A stretch of DNA of 64,000 nt from Arbacia lixula (GCA_963669155.1 OZ022580.1:28294390-28358389); one strand, 5' to 3'. Counted from the stretch's first letter, positions 34,901 through 41,664 are shown. Notes: a model not told the origin generated them from the sequence alone. Made by a program: numbers and translations.

Positions 34901-36186
34901 GTGGCTCCTTCCCTTTCTCTTTCTCTATGCCAATTCCTTTGAGCTGGAGTGTAGATATGAACATAGATAGGACATTCAGCAATCCCCCCCCCCCACACAC
35001 ACACATTTTCCTTTTTTAGGTTAGATAAATTCGAAGGAATTTTATGTAAAATTTAAAGATATGACAACTTTCTTTCTGTACCATAATGTATCACTATTCA
35101 TTATGTAGTCCTGTTAGACTTTCACAATGATTCCATAAGAGCACAGATTTGTGGTACACTCTAATAATTTTTAATTCTTCTTTGTGTTTGCTTCCAGGCT
35201 CTATCTTGTATTTATTTCACGTAATACGAACACCAAATACAAACTTTTGTAGCAAAACTACCATACATTAAGACACTTCTTTGTATCAAGTTGCTTTTCT
35301 TCACCACACACACTCCTTATCCTGGGGGGAGCCCTGCCTTTCTTCATTGCTTAATGATAAGCTTACATGTGGTCAGTGTTTGTCTGGCTGAGAACGTGTA
35401 GGAGCTGCGGGATCAGGTTCTCATCCTGCCGTCCCAACAGCCGCTGGGCTTCTTCTGCGATCTGAGGAGTGTAAAGGAGTCCTTTGCTGTTGACTGCACT
35501 TGGCAGAGGTGATGGTAGAGGCAACTCTGTCAGCACTGGATTGTGATGAGAGGACAACAAAGAGTTTTAATTCATTTATTTAATAATTGCATTATAACAA
35601 ATTAAAATGTTAGGACCTACATTTACATGCAGACATTTAAATTCATGATTATGGAAGGCATATGAAATCTTAATAAATTCAATATCATAAAAGCAGAATG
35701 AGAAAAAAAGCTCTGCAAAATTAAAAGAAAAATGATACATAAGTAAGGAAGTTGTGAATTGTTCATATACTTAATTACTAGGACTAAATTCTGATCTTTC
35801 ACCTTCAATTGATTTTGTTTTCTAGGCAGCATGTTCAGGGCCAATTCCATTTAAGTTGCCATCTTCATTAAATATAGCATACAATCTCAACAGAAAGCAG
35901 AACATTTACAATCTGCAATTCAGCCTTTGTCACAATTTCCTTAATTCCATTCAAGTCATTTCATTGGCATCAAGAAAAATGTTGACAAACAGATATTTTG
36001 AATAAAATTCATGTACAAAAATAAAACTGTTTAACTCTGTCAGTCATCTTTTCTTCTTCAAATTCTTAAATCGCTACACTGATCAAACACTGGACACAAT
36101 TTAAATGGCAAAATCAACTTACAGTCTGTGAGACTTGTGATTCCCGCAAGGGTTGTGATGGGAACACTTGGCACTTCTCCATTCAT
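246..36186 (-). CDS. NIPBL: NIPBL / Nipped-B / SCC2 cohesin loading factor, 41 coding exons, 3' end outside window
   Basis: Family knowledge: NIPBL with MAU2 loads cohesin onto chromatin in the nucleus and stimulates its ATPase and loop extrusion. Seen here: 41 minus-strand exons with GT-AG borders and matching phases. Their coding lengths sum to 6363 nt, exactly 2121 codons without a stop. The start codon at 36186-36184 opens MNGEVPSVPITTLAG, the near-invariant NIPBL N-terminus. The order is MAU2-binding arm, long low-complexity region with a PxVxL motif, then a HEAT-repeat hook to residue 2121. Human NIPBL is about 2800 residues; this one is shorter mainly in the disordered part. The last exon seen (246-420) ends in frame at a donor. 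The acidic C-terminal tail of the family, roughly 200 residues, must lie left of the window. Exons are listed in the five segment entries. Identity is very secure; single-base exon borders were placed by eye. Confidence 0.96.
482..1260. repeat. ~110-bp tandem repeat, about six full units, in NIPBL intron 40
   Basis: The unit TTTATGTACAGGTTACTAAA...CCATGTAGAGGTTACCGAAA...GGGAGATAAGAAATG recurs from about 482. Whole units start near 531, 641, 751, 860, 963 and 1072, with a divergent end unit near 1180. Units are mostly 111 bp, a multiple of three, so a plus-strand frame with a 37-residue period stays open. That frame is a by-product, not a gene. The array begins about 60 bp upstream of the exon 41 acceptor. 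Confidence 0.9.
1664..1902. mobile_element. MITE with ~50-bp terminal inverted repeats
   Basis: Left arm GGGCAATTCCGCAGTTTTGG through GTCATGTAACATGAGTAACC. The right arm is its reverse complement, ending GTGGAATTGCCC. TAAT flanks both ends. The core is about 130 bp and non-coding. It lies in NIPBL intron 40. Confidence 0.75.
2248..2548. mobile_element. Foldback element with ~75-bp arms and a tRNA-like core
   Basis: Both arms read TTTACAAAGAAATTTTAGGC, CCAGTAATAAGGACAGCG and TGCTCCATCCTGTAAATGAA in opposite orientation, nearly identical over about 70 bp. The core contains the tRNA-like segment described separately. Lies in NIPBL intron 40, about 50 bp upstream of the exon 40 donor in plus coordinates. 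Confidence 0.8.
2383..2457 (+). other. tRNA-like sequence (degenerate, with pol III A- and B-box words)
   Basis: Ends GAACTAGA and TCTGGTTC pair as an acceptor stem. TAGCTTGCGTGG resembles an A box and GGTTCAAATCC fits the B-box consensus. CTGC-CCGGTAG-GCAG forms an anticodon-arm-like hairpin, but the loop lacks T33 and the T stem has mismatches. A functional tRNA is unlikely. A SINE-type head or tRNA relic is more plausible. Confidence 0.5.
2712..3387. other. NIPBL intron 39, right of exon 40: nothing recognised
   Basis: A/T-rich intron sequence without clear repeats or coding resemblance. The minus-strand frame over 3128-3379 shows no family match and no exon-phase fit. Confidence 0.5.
3388..3670. 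mobile_element. MITE with ~65-bp inverted repeats; relatives at 15880 and 57525
   Basis: Arms read TATTTAGAAAATAGTAAAAC, TTTTGGTAACAC and TGGTTGTATT, inverted at 3600-3668. Related single arms occur at 15882-15945 (NIPBL intron 28) and 57525-57610 (EIF2D intron 6). The right end lies 12 bp from the exon 39 donor. Confidence 0.75.
4308..6085. other. NIPBL intron 37, first half: nothing recognised
   Basis: A/T-rich, with a mixed C/A homopolymer at 4962-5006. No exon-like segment fits the gene's phase and no other gene is recognised. Confidence 0.5.
6086..6190. repeat. Copy of dispersed family with TIR AATAGACCATTT (partial)
   Basis: CACCTGTATGTAATGATCCA and GTTTCAATGGGTGGAATGCA match copies at 1428-1545, 22330-22553 (inverted) and 60078-60289 (inverted). 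Confidence 0.6.
6191..7310. other. NIPBL intron 37, second part: nothing recognised
   Basis: Non-coding, A/T-rich. Short CT-rich frames on the minus strand (6761-6943) are low complexity. Confidence 0.5.
7311..7545 (-). repeat. Tandem duplication spanning the exon 37 donor
   Basis: The segment from TGCATGCACAATAAAT through CATGGTTA.TTGTGACTTACC and into exon 37 (about 7463-7545) is copied at 7311-7385. The intronic copy keeps an intact donor (minus-strand TTTTG|GTAAGTCAC) and about 20 bp of diverged exon end. Confidence 0.75.
7747..8000. repeat. Two-copy tandem repeat in NIPBL intron 36
   Basis: AATCACAAGAACAAC, then GGTAATGCATCAC about 60 bp later, occurs at 7751-7820 and again at 7931-7993. 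Non-coding; it fills most of the 319-bp intron. Confidence 0.6.
8338..8790. mobile_element. Two adjacent copies of a MITE with CAGAGCTGCCAA-type ends
   Basis: Both copies contain ACATTGAAA.TCAACAATCA, CAGGGAGATTGGGTGA, TTTCAGGGAGTCTCCTGC and GGCAGCTC. A better-preserved copy is at 24083-24257, with CAGAGCTACCAA and TTGGCAGCTCTG as its ends. The ends resemble hAT termini; an 8-bp target duplication is not evident. The right copy stops within a few bases of the exon 35 donor. Confidence 0.7.
8999..9116. repeat. GA-rich microsatellite upstream (sense) of the exon 35 acceptor
   Basis: Almost pure (GA)n with GACA interruptions. On the NIPBL sense strand this is a (CT)n polypyrimidine tract starting about 70 nt upstream of the exon 35 acceptor. 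Confidence 0.9.
9436..9855. other. NIPBL intron 33: nothing recognised
   Basis: 420 bp, A/T-rich, with an 18-nt T-run at 9727. No repeat or coding signal seen. Confidence 0.5.
9931..11230. repeat. 60-bp minisatellite, about 21 units, that copies the exon 33 splice acceptor
   Basis: The unit ACCTACACAGAGTAAATCAA, GAACCATACAATGTNGCAAT, GTTACAAACATGTCATTAGC recurs with 60-bp period. At least two units are about 8 bp shorter (near 10501 and 10613). Because 60 is a multiple of three, frames on both strands stay open across the array; these are artefacts. On the sense strand each unit reads CTCTGTGTAG|GTGCTAATG, nearly the true exon 33 acceptor CTCTGTGTAG|GTGCTGAGG at 9923. Confidence 0.95.
12000..13500. 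mobile_element. Non-autonomous element with ~165-bp internal repeats carrying DR1 motifs
   Basis: TATGCCTCCGCC near 12037 and GGCGGAGGCATA ending near 13497 form inverted ends. Inside, a unit of about 165 bp recurs about seven times (GCCAATTTTGGCAAAGTTCA, TTGACCTTTGACCTCTGAAC, TCACCAGTCTATTCCCAAGT, TGATCCATCTTTGTACCATG). TGACCTTTGACCT lies near 12267, 12431, 12597, 12932, 13104 and 13265, with imperfect versions near 12176 and 12762. A GGACGGAC-type microsatellite (13394-13451) closes the element. It lies in NIPBL intron 31. No transposase frame. Confidence 0.85.
13501..14124. other. NIPBL intron 31 next to exon 31: nothing recognised
   Basis: Unique-looking A/T-rich sequence with no exon-like segment. 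Confidence 0.5.
14125..21928 (-). CDS. NIPBL: NIPBL exons 20-31: central HEAT repeats with an added acidic insert (residues 1077-1686)
   Basis: Exons 21785-21928, 21064-21192, 20445-20728, 19864-19966, 19148-19246, 18135-18281, 17395-17529, 16824-16976, 16118-16366, 15548-15688, 14840-14933 and 14125-14276. Family blocks include SLEYLGQVASRLRKDAI, STSVREAAVELVGRFVL, DQYYEMLIERIL, KLVNETFQKMWFTPLP, VAKILEMVVPLMDHPSE and NKPALLRSLFTVGLFC. Exon 22 carries an unusual run after KKKKK: DSDDEDSDDDDEDSD and further Asp/Glu/Lys, about residues 1198-1233. It sits between the conserved FARQFFLAQWYRDS and RAAEKRKKFL blocks. Human NIPBL has a non-acidic loop of similar position. Every exon phase matches its neighbour. 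Confidence 0.94.
14277..14839. other. NIPBL intron 30: nothing recognised
   Basis: 563 bp, A/T-rich. No repeat or exon-like element seen. Confidence 0.5.
14950..15215. repeat. Purine-rich tract (sense polypyrimidine) upstream of the exon 30 acceptor
   Basis: (GAGA/GAAA)n over about 170 bp grading into A/G-rich DNA. On the NIPBL sense strand it is a C/T tract ending about 17 nt from the exon 30 acceptor at 14934. Confidence 0.85.
15689..16117. other. NIPBL intron 28: MITE arm and G16-type homopolymer
   Basis: 15882-15945 is a single diverged arm of the 3388-3670 family. It runs into an uninterrupted G-run at about 15947-15962. Confidence 0.6.
16367..17394. other. NIPBL introns 26 and 27: nothing recognised outside exon 27
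   Basis: Introns of 457 and 418 bp either side of exon 27 (16824-16976). A C-run at 16620-16632 is the only notable feature. Confidence 0.5.
17625..18040 (-). pseudogene. Two relic copies of NIPBL exon 25 in the adjacent intron
   Basis: 17930-18040 matches the donor half of exon 25 and its flank: minus-strand ELVNRFVLMQP against exon ELVGRFVLMQP, then a stop. An intact donor GTAAGTC follows, and the matched intron flank reads GGCAG.GTC..TA. 17625-17690 is an older copy (GGCTGCAT.AAA..GAACCTCC..ACCA). Between them is a C-run at 17827-17849. Neither copy keeps an open frame. Confidence 0.75.
18595..18790. repeat. ~72-bp tandem repeat, 2.5 units
   Basis: AATAAGTCAATGGG...TTCCCCTGGCTTGGTACTGAGAGGGTTAA...AACATAGCTGCATGAATGTG recurs. 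Related single copies occur at 34131-34190, 26895-26920 and 18060-18085, so this is also a dispersed family. It lies in NIPBL intron 24. Confidence 0.8.
19480..19703. mobile_element. Foldback elements with GGGCC termini, two adjacent
   Basis: 19593-19702 is a hairpin: GCTTACTAGCCTGGTTGGTTAC pairs with GTAACTAACTAGGCTTAGTAAG, and GGGGCC pairs with GGCCCC. A second copy is at 54859-54944. The neighbouring 19480-19576 (CTTGGCTTGCGATTGACATC, TATAAAACAGGGCCC) is related to 59716-59805. Confidence 0.7.
19967..20444. other. NIPBL intron 22: nothing recognised
   Basis: 478 bp, no repeat or coding signal seen. Confidence 0.5.
20729..21063. other. NIPBL intron 21: nothing recognised
   Basis: 335 bp with a short CAATTTACAAATTTACAATTTA micro-repeat near 20857. 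Confidence 0.5.
21209..21400. repeat. Two-copy ~110-bp tandem repeat in NIPBL intron 20
   Basis: AGTCAATATA..AAATA, then CAGATCCCTTATATA or CAGTTCCCTCATATA, then CCAAGCAAAG or CCAAGGAAAG, occurs at 21209-21290 and 21320-21400. Confidence 0.55.
21956..23063. repeat. Patchwork of repeats around exon 19 (introns 18 and 19)
   Basis: 21956-21993 is one terminus of the 62891-63265 foldback family (ATACTGTACTGGGAAGGCAA). 21996-22130 recurs at 22880-23010 (GTCCTTATCCTGGCTT, TATTGAGAAAACTAACAAAT, TTTAATCCAGA). 22330-22553 is an inverted copy of the 60078-60289 family. 22840-22880 (ATACACGGGAGCTCAGGGTG) recurs at 23037-23060. Confidence 0.75.
22655..29048 (-). CDS. NIPBL: NIPBL exons 10-19: start of the HEAT-repeat hook (residues 676-1076)
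   Basis: Exons 28956-29048, 28328-28434, 27766-27849, 26934-27165, 26226-26380, 25462-25542, 24738-24838, 24388-24523, 23629-23711 and 22655-22784. Diagnostic blocks are MDTPTFKRF, LVRLLNILERNI, RLWREVTMERVTRSVDA, MLYNKLCSLVTNLAELV, GTAPFFVENVSELQL, RYEKHRQLILEDIFASLARL and NIQMVTALVLQLIQ. Exon 19 has DYRPLFENFVQDLLS and KPEWPAAELLLSLLGRLL, almost identical to vertebrate NIPBL. Several of these exons are absent or only partly visible as open frames because they are short. They were found by phase continuity between acceptor and donor. Confidence 0.94.
23130..23230 (-). pseudogene. Relic copy of the exon 19 acceptor region
   Basis: TCCTCATCCTTACT(T/C)AC, the first codons of exon 19 in plus orientation, is followed by a diverged acceptor and flank, as at 22766-22860. 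The real acceptor is GGCTAG|GTG; the copy reads TGCTAC|GTG, so its AG is lost. Confidence 0.65.
24083..24257. mobile_element. MITE with CAGAGCT(A/G)CCAA inverted ends
   Basis: Best-preserved member of the family seen at 8338-8790. A 12-bp terminus recurs alone at 58151 (CCCAGAGCTGCCAA). It lies in NIPBL intron 17. Confidence 0.7.
24839..26933. other. NIPBL introns 13-15: nothing recognised outside exons 14 and 15
   Basis: Introns of 623, 683 and 553 bp around exons 25462-25542 and 26226-26380. 25660-25720 has a short imperfect palindrome (AATTGCAAGGGGCTAAGG with GATTTAGCCCCCTGCAAT). No other structure seen. Confidence 0.5.
27230..27430. repeat. Two-copy ~130-bp tandem repeat in NIPBL intron 12
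   Basis: CCAAATAACTGAATTGTGAC or CCAAATGACTGAATTGTGAC, then AATTTACAATG.AAGAA and CAATATAAAA.CAG, occurs at 27242-27300 and 27364-27422. Confidence 0.7.
27985..28327 (-). repeat. Three-copy ~160-bp repeat ending at the exon 11 donor
   Basis: GTTATAACCATAGTTGATCTACC, GCTGTAACCAGAGTCGGTCT and GCTATAACCAGAGTTGGTCT mark three units near 27990, 28147 and 28298. The last abuts the true donor (28326-28327). The first two carry GTAGAT/GTAGAC where the real gene has AG|GTAAGGTAGACC. Confidence 0.7.
28480..28945. repeat. Purine-rich tract (sense polypyrimidine) upstream of the exon 11 acceptor
   Basis: A/G-only stretches with GGAGA/GAGAG motifs over about 330 bp, plus a pure (GA)n at 28910-28944. On the NIPBL sense strand this is C/T-rich and starts about 45 nt upstream of the acceptor at 28435. 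The long Ser/Leu or Arg/Glu frames here are low-complexity artefacts. Confidence 0.9.
29444..34678 (-). CDS. NIPBL: NIPBL exons 3-9: disordered region with HP1-binding PxVxL motif (residues 79-675)
   Basis: Exons 34563-34678, 33973-34104, 33492-33620, 32848-32972, 31786-32578, 30157-30582 and 29444-29515. Exon 3 keeps the family block VPALLQAILARNPNVF. Exons 4-7 are low complexity: Gln/Ser/Pro, then Glu/Lys/Asn-rich, with basic clusters such as KRKGKKRHKEDKGDK that look like nuclear-localisation signals. Exon 8 contains QPRVVLTKL at about residues 521-529. PRVVL fits PxVxL, the HP1 chromoshadow ligand that vertebrate NIPBL carries at the equivalent place. Exon 9 is a 24-codon basic exon (PAKRAKKEEKPKKKK). 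The exon 8 donor choice (GACGAAC|GTACGT) is fixed by the phase of exon 9. A competing GT lies 4 nt downstream. Confidence 0.9.
29516..31785. other. NIPBL introns 7 and 8: mostly featureless
   Basis: Intron 8 (29516-30156) contains a ~30-bp look-alike of the exon 8 end at about 29985-30012 (minus strand GAGGAAGATGAACGTTTGTT). Intron 7 (30583-31785) is A/T-rich with nothing recognised. Confidence 0.45.
32973..33491. other. NIPBL intron 5: nothing recognised
   Basis: 519 bp, no repeat or exon-like signal. Confidence 0.5.
33655..33960. repeat. Purine-rich tract (sense polypyrimidine) upstream of the exon 5 acceptor
   Basis: A/G-rich (GAGAGA, GGGAGA) for about 300 bp, filling most of intron 4. 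It begins about 35 nt upstream of the exon 5 acceptor at 33621. Confidence 0.85.
34727..34953. mobile_element. Foldback MITE, copy A (NIPBL intron 2)
   Basis: Near-palindrome of about 225 bp. AGGAATTGGCATAGA, GGGAAGGAGCC.CAGTTTT and TATATTTTGTCCAGTTCAGC, ATGAAACA are repeated inverted in the right half around GATGCTTTAGCCTAAAAAGC. Copy B lies at 37556-37740. Confidence 0.8.
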
Positions 36187-36206
36187 CCTGCTACAGAAAG
36201 TGTTTG
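35367..36206 (-). CDS. NIPBL: NIPBL exons 1-2: start codon and MAU2-binding arm (residues 1-78)
   Basis: Exons 36123-36206 and 35367-35535. The first has 20 nt of 5' leader after the acceptor TTTTTTGCAG, then ATG. The joined peptide reads PITTLAGITSLTDLL followed by TELPLPSPLP, matching the segment known to thread through the MAU2/SCC4 TPR solenoid. Exon 2 ends in frame before IELKDK. An acceptor directly before the start-codon exon shows that at least one non-coding exon lies upstream. Confidence 0.95.
35536..36122. other. NIPBL intron between coding exons 1 and 2: nothing recognised
   Basis: 587 bp A/T-rich; no repeat recognised. Confidence 0.5.
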
Positions 36207-37555
36207 CTGCAAAAAATAAACAATGTATTACAAATAGAGTCACTAAGGTTGAATTATCTTACTTACTCACATCAATGGGACTTTGCACTTACAAATAAAA
36301 CTCAAGCATTTAGTGGTCTACAGTTGTACACACTTTTTGTAATGCTCATACTTCTTAACCACTTACACTGAAATGAATGAAATGACGTTCGGCTTATTTT
36401 GTTCCTGATAATACAGGTCATATTTTTCTTTTAACCCCAGATTTTAATCGATGACCTGCCCATTTCTTGAACAAAGTGAAGTGAGGTGAAAAGTTTATAC
36501 AGTGACCTTCAATGTCTGGGCCAGCAACATACCCATGATTTTGCCACTTACGGCTTTTTTAGTTTGAAATTCATGAAATTGCATATTAATCAACTATTTT
36601 TGCAAGTCAGCAGTTTAAAAAAGTACTGTACCAAATGCCAGTTGTAAAAATATTCAAGCAATAGCCATAAAATCAAATGTTACAATTTCAAAACTCTCAT
36701 TTTTTTGCAATGATTTGGTCTACCTGGCCTTCGTACCATCACGCATACAGCGACGTGATTCTGTCTGTGGGTTTAATGAATGGTGTTTTCAACACCTGCA
36801 CGGCAAAGTTTGCCGTAGACCCAGGAAATTATTTTTCACAGGATGGGAAATACAATACAGCGCACTCGCAGTGCAATGGTACAGGCGAAAATAATAATGT
36901 CATCTTCATACTCAGCTCAAAGCTCAGATCGCATCCATCATTTTTCTGACCCTCTTTTCTAAGCGCCTCAGCTCAGCTAAGAAGTTTTTGAACAGTGGTG
37001 TTGTTGTAACTGTGCTTTTCACTGTAATGTGTTCTTCCGATATCTGATATTATTGAACGAACAATGCAAGCGTGAACCTGACCAAACCATGGGCACATGA
37101 CTCTCCACATGAAACAGAATTGGACAAACTTCAGCTTAAGTTAAGGCTATGACTGAGTCAAGGGCTCTGATCCAGAGGAAGTATTTGCAAGTATTTGAGC
37201 AGAAAATAAACAAGACTTATTCTATAAATAAGCTAAGTCTCTTGCACATAGCAAATGGTGAAAAAAGCCGATGATCATAATCAGCTTGGAATTCTGATGG
37301 CATTTGACTATTATTTACAAACCAAAATTTGTGGGAAATAAGCTCGCACGAAAACTATTGTGTTGTGAAAAGGGCAACATACGTCACACCACGGCCATGT
37401 GATCCATCGGGACATGGATATGACTATGAGTATGAGAATGATTAGATGTCAGTTTTCAATTGGTTTTGGGACTTGAACGCTGTCCTGGTTGCATCACCTA
37501 TCATAGACTTTTGATCAGTCGTGATGTCTGTATCATGAAATATGGCACAATTAAC
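36207..37555. other. NIPBL first intron, proximal part: nothing recognised
   Basis: No exon-like or repeat element recognised. Ordinary A/T-rich intron. Confidence 0.45.
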
Positions 37556-37740
37556 CGACAGCTCAAAGGAATTGGCAGGGAAGACAGGGAAGGAGCCACA
37601 GGTTTAAACCTCGGTATATTTTGTCCAGTTCAGCATGAAACATGATGCTTTTTAGTCTAAGCTAAAGCAGTGCGTTTCATGCTGAACAGGACAAATTATA
37701 CAGCGGTTTAAACTGCAGCTCCTTCCCTTTCCTTCTTTTT
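37556..37740. mobile_element. Foldback MITE, copy B (NIPBL first intron)
   Basis: Same family as copy A: CAGCTCAAAGGAATTGGCA, GGGAAGGAGCCACAG and ATATTTTGTCCAGTTCAGCA in the left half, the inverted arm to 37735. Its right terminus is missing where the next repeat begins. Confidence 0.75.
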
Positions 37741-37742
37741 TT

Positions 37743-38122
37743 CAAACAAAATATAAATAGTTATATTACCAGAAAGTTCATCATCTTCTCACTTAACATA
37801 AGCACCACTAACGTACCAACTACAGCCTATCAGGTACCTGTTTGCTCTGTCGTCCCGCAACTTGCAAATGCATACTACAGTCCCACGTGTACATTCCGCC
37901 CGCACCCACGTATTGCCACGTGGGCCACCCACTGACCTCGACCCACCGATGATGGCACACGCACTTTTCACCGGGGCCATGACGTCATTTACGTCGACTA
38001 GACGTGACCCCCAAAATCAAAACGCCTTTCAGTAGCGGGTCGACGTAGGGAGTAAACACTTTGACATACGCCTGCCGCCGGGCGTCACATCCCTCTCGTC
38101 CACCCAATCGAAAGGTCCCTAT
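37743..38122 (-). mobile_element. Dispersed repeat, inverted relative to a copy in EIF2D intron 10
   Basis: The reverse complement runs TAATAGGGACCTTTCGATTG, GATGTGACGCCCGGCGGCAG, CGACCCGCTACTGAAAGGC, CAAACAGGTACCTGATAGGC, AAGATGATGAACTTTCTGGT. It matches 61509-61890 over about 380 bp with only scattered differences. Confidence 0.8.
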
Positions 38123-39400
38123 TAATGTATTCTGACCATGTGCGCTATTTTAACCATTCACGCATTGTTGGCTGCGTGCACTTCAACGCACATGGTCCTT
38201 TATCTATATGCTAGGCCTGAGTCAAAACGGTTACCCGACCGGGCCCCGACCGTTGCCCTCAAACCCGGTTTTACTTTGTCGGGTTTCAGGTTATCCACAT
38301 TCAAAAACTGCCCATAAAATCCGTGATATATGCCAATAAAATCTGAATAATTTTTCCTCTGTATGTCCATTTCAAATATTGTCCTACCTTCTTGAATAAC
38401 AGCCATTTAATTAGCGACGATTTAGCCACTTTTGTGCTCATGCGAAATCAATATATCAACGTCAATAAAATAAACAAAAAGGGAATACAATTTATCATGT
38501 CTTTTATTATTGTACAACCTTGCTTCCTTGTAAGTTTAAAGAGAGAGTTTTTGGTGTGTGTTCAGTGTCAGTGCATCACATCTCAATCTCAACTCACACA
38601 ACACCACACTACACTTCACAACCTTAAACTAAAGGCTTAAATTCAAGTCTACTGTACAATTTCCGTTACCAAAAAGAGGTGTTATGCGATTTTTTAAATG
38701 CTGTACTGTCTTCAATAACAATTCGATTTGAATAATTCAAAAACTACTGCACTTGTCTTTCCGAGACCTTAGTTTCAGTTGATACCAAATTTGTCAAGAA
38801 TTAATCAAGCCGAATTTTTCATTTCACATACCTACCTGTCTTCCTTATTTCTGTGAAGATTAAAGCTGAACCTTACACTATGCAGCTGTTGTACTATCTT
38901 TCTCTTGCAACATTTCTGTCCACACACCTCTGAAAGGATTTGTTTTGCTAGGAAAGCCGAGATCCATGACTGGATTGAGGAGATCCATGGTGGGCGAGCC
39001 AGCAATATCGCGCATTGCATGCACTGCCCTGCACTGCGCGCTGTCTACGGGCGAGTGCAGCGTAACGCTCGCTACTTGCAATGCAGCTGTGCATTATTTG
39101 CCTGCACAGCGCTGAGAAACTTCATCCAACCGCGGCACCCAATCGAAAGATGACAATTTCATTAATTGCAATGATGAAAATCATAATTCAGAAAGGAATA
39201 TATACTTACGTATATTTCAAGGAACCATGGGGTATCATGGGGGAATGAAAAGAGCCAATATTTGTAACAAAAATCTATCGGTTTTCCGAAAAAATTGTCA
39301 TGTCTAGACGCGCCAAAACAACAAAACCGCATCACTAGCTTTCTAACATAAAATTCATTCAGGCTGTGAAATCATTGCGCGGTAAAATATCAGAACTTAC
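38123..39400. other. NIPBL first intron, distal part
   Basis: 38137-38193 has a short inverted repeat (GACCATGTGCG / CGCACATGGTC). A minus-strand frame at 38878-39081 is GC-rich for the area (TMDLLNPVMDLGFPSKTNPF) and unrecognised. Otherwise featureless. Confidence 0.4.
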
Positions 39401-39650
39401 TTCAATGAAGGTATTGCTAAGAAGGCATAAATGTTTCTAAAAATAAATTAGTAAGACATTCATAATTTCTAGAGAGATATTTCAGATAATCATCTTCACA
39501 ATATCTTCGTTTACATCGAAGACTACTTTCTTCACTTAGCGTACGAATATTCAAAATGGCGATGTCTATCAATTTTACTTCCGACAGTCGTCTGCCTTAT
39601 ACATTGCGGGAATGCCATTCATTATACAGGTCAAAGTTTAAATGGCTATT
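39401..39650 (-). promoter_or_regulatory. Putative NIPBL promoter and non-coding first exon
   Basis: On the minus strand, 39.60-39.54 kb reads CGGAAGT (an ETS-type site) and then CGCCATTTTG (a YY1-like core-promoter word). At 39400-39399 there is a strong donor, CATTGAA|GTAAGTTCTG. A non-coding exon from about 39.59 kb to 39401, spliced to the acceptor of coding exon 1 at 36207, fits the gene. The motifs and donor are seen directly; transcription start and exon use are inferred. Another GTAAG lies near 39209. Confidence 0.4.
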
Positions 39651-39959
39651 TACATCCGGTGGTCATATGCACGTGTATCTACTAGTATACTACCTATACC
39701 GCCTGTGTGGTGAATAGCGTACACGAGCTGTGAGCCAGTGGGCTAGCAGCGGCGCAGCGAGGTAGTAATTGCCGCTCCTCGATCCAGTCAACGTAAAACT
39801 GCATGCGCTAAATGCAGCTGCTGCTAGTGCTGTGTGATCTTGTGACGGCCAACGTTGCCAGAACTGGCATAATTATGCTTTCTGGCATAATTTGGACACT
39901 TTCAGCATAATTCATTATGCCGGCATAATTTTGGCATAATTCAGCTTTTTTAAGCAAAT

Positions 39960-41664
39960 AATCTGGAATAATACGAGCTTCTTCAGCATAATTTTGATAA
40001 AAAAATATATCATTTTTTCACATTCTGTTTTACATTTTTCACATTTCTTCTAATTAATAAACGGCGCCAGCACCGACAGAAGTGCGGGAAATCGGCGATT
40101 ATATCAGGGAGTCGGGATCGTATGTATGTTTTGTCCGTGCAACTCACCTAGTACATAGTACCTAGCTAGTGTCGTTGTATAATACTGTGCGGCCACTCCT
40201 TGCGGCGCGCGGGTGGCTGTACTGCATAGAGTTATGGTCCAAAGTTCTAAACTTTGAGGCTGATTGATCTACATGTGGTAAATAATGAACAATGTTCTTA
40301 AATGCTCTCCACTAAATGTATAACATTATGTTATGAAATGCCTAAGGGAGAAGTTGTATATAACAACCAAAGAAAACTCAGGATATATTCTCATATGGGA
40401 CTTGTTTTTAAATGTGTGACATATTTTATGCAATTCATATTCGGAAGAAAAGGAATGTTGTGACCAAAGAAAATTCTCAGGATGTGTTCTCAGATGGGCC
40501 TTGTTTTGTAATGTATGTTTTGTAATAAAACAATACTTGACGTTTATACCAAAGTCATTATGTTTGTTATCTTAAATGTTGTTAAATTGGTTAAGAAATA
40601 TCATATGCAGTGCCCTAGGAAGAATAAGAAAAGACAACTCAGGATTGTGTTCTCAGTTTGGCCTTAATGTTAGATGTTTTGTATTTGTTTTTGATAACAA
40701 AATCACTATGCTACTGATTGGTCAGATGGGCCTTGTTTTATATTAGCTGCTTGTAATAAAACAATTGCCTTGATTTGGGCCAGAATCCTTGCCTTTTATG
40801 CCAAATTCAAAAAAGACAAAACAAAACTTGCCTTTTATTAGTGGTGTGTGTAAGGTGGAAAATTGTTCACTTCTGTCTACAAGCACCAAATTTGGCGCAA
40901 ATTCATATTTGAAACAATATTAGATATAGAAGCATCTCAAAATATTTTCAGGGTTGCGTGGGGGCAGCCCCAAAGTGCCACAGGGGCCCTAATATGTTAT
41001 TTTTACTTCTTTTCAAAAACGCATGGCCGGACTTGAAAACAAATTATTAGTAATCAACCTCAGGTAATAAGGACCCTGCCTCGTTAAAGTGTGGGTTCAC
41101 AAGTGGCAAGGGGCGTGGGGATGGCTCCCCAAACGCCCCCCCCCCCCCTATCATGGGCAATTTTCTCTTACTTTTTAAAGGCTTGTTCTCAGTAATAGAT
41201 AACTGGATGGGAATCATCCTTAGGTAACAGGGAACTTAAGTTGTTAAACTTGGGGTACACTTATAAGTGGCAAGGGGCCGGGGGGGGGGGGGGGGGGGGT
41301 TAGCCCCCAAGACTCCCCCAGGGGACATTTCATCAACATTTTTTGTCTGAAAAGTTGTCTTTCTCCGACAGTTACCATAGTAACAGTCAGAGTCAGGCTA
41401 ATGCCTCTAAGCCAATCAAAGCCAAGGATTTCACTGAAATTGTCTTAGTCAGTGCTGACAACTTTCATGTAATGTCCTCCAGGAGGAAACTTTCTCTTAT
41501 TTTCTAAAAAAAAAAAAAAAAGGTTTTACTCAAGAATAAATAACTGTATTTTAACCACTTGATAGCCCCCCCCCCCCCCCCACAAAAAAAAAATGCCTCC
41601 AGGGGGGCAACTTTTTTCTGAAGAATAAATACTGATTGGCTTTAAACCAATCCTGATAAAAATC
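39960..41664. repeat. Degenerate tandem repeats left of the LINE
   Basis: From 40370 to 40780 a unit of about 120 bp recurs three to four times (CTCAGGAT...GTTCTCAGATGGGCCTTG...TTTTGTAATAAAAC). From about 40950 to 41660 a second unit of about 175-190 bp recurs (AAGTGGCAAGGGGC, GTTCTCAGTAATAGATAAC, then a C- or G-run). It includes long G/C homopolymers at 41141, 41281 and 41569. No coding potential recognised. Confidence 0.6.

Noticed and set aside
38200-38406. Small gene on the minus strand starting MAVIQEG
   Set aside because: No recognised domain; lies in the first NIPBL intron. The donor-like site after the sixth codon is not supported by a partner exon.
38878-39153. Small overlapping frames on both strands near the NIPBL promoter
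   Set aside because: Unrecognised. Open frames of this size are expected by chance in a GC-richer patch.
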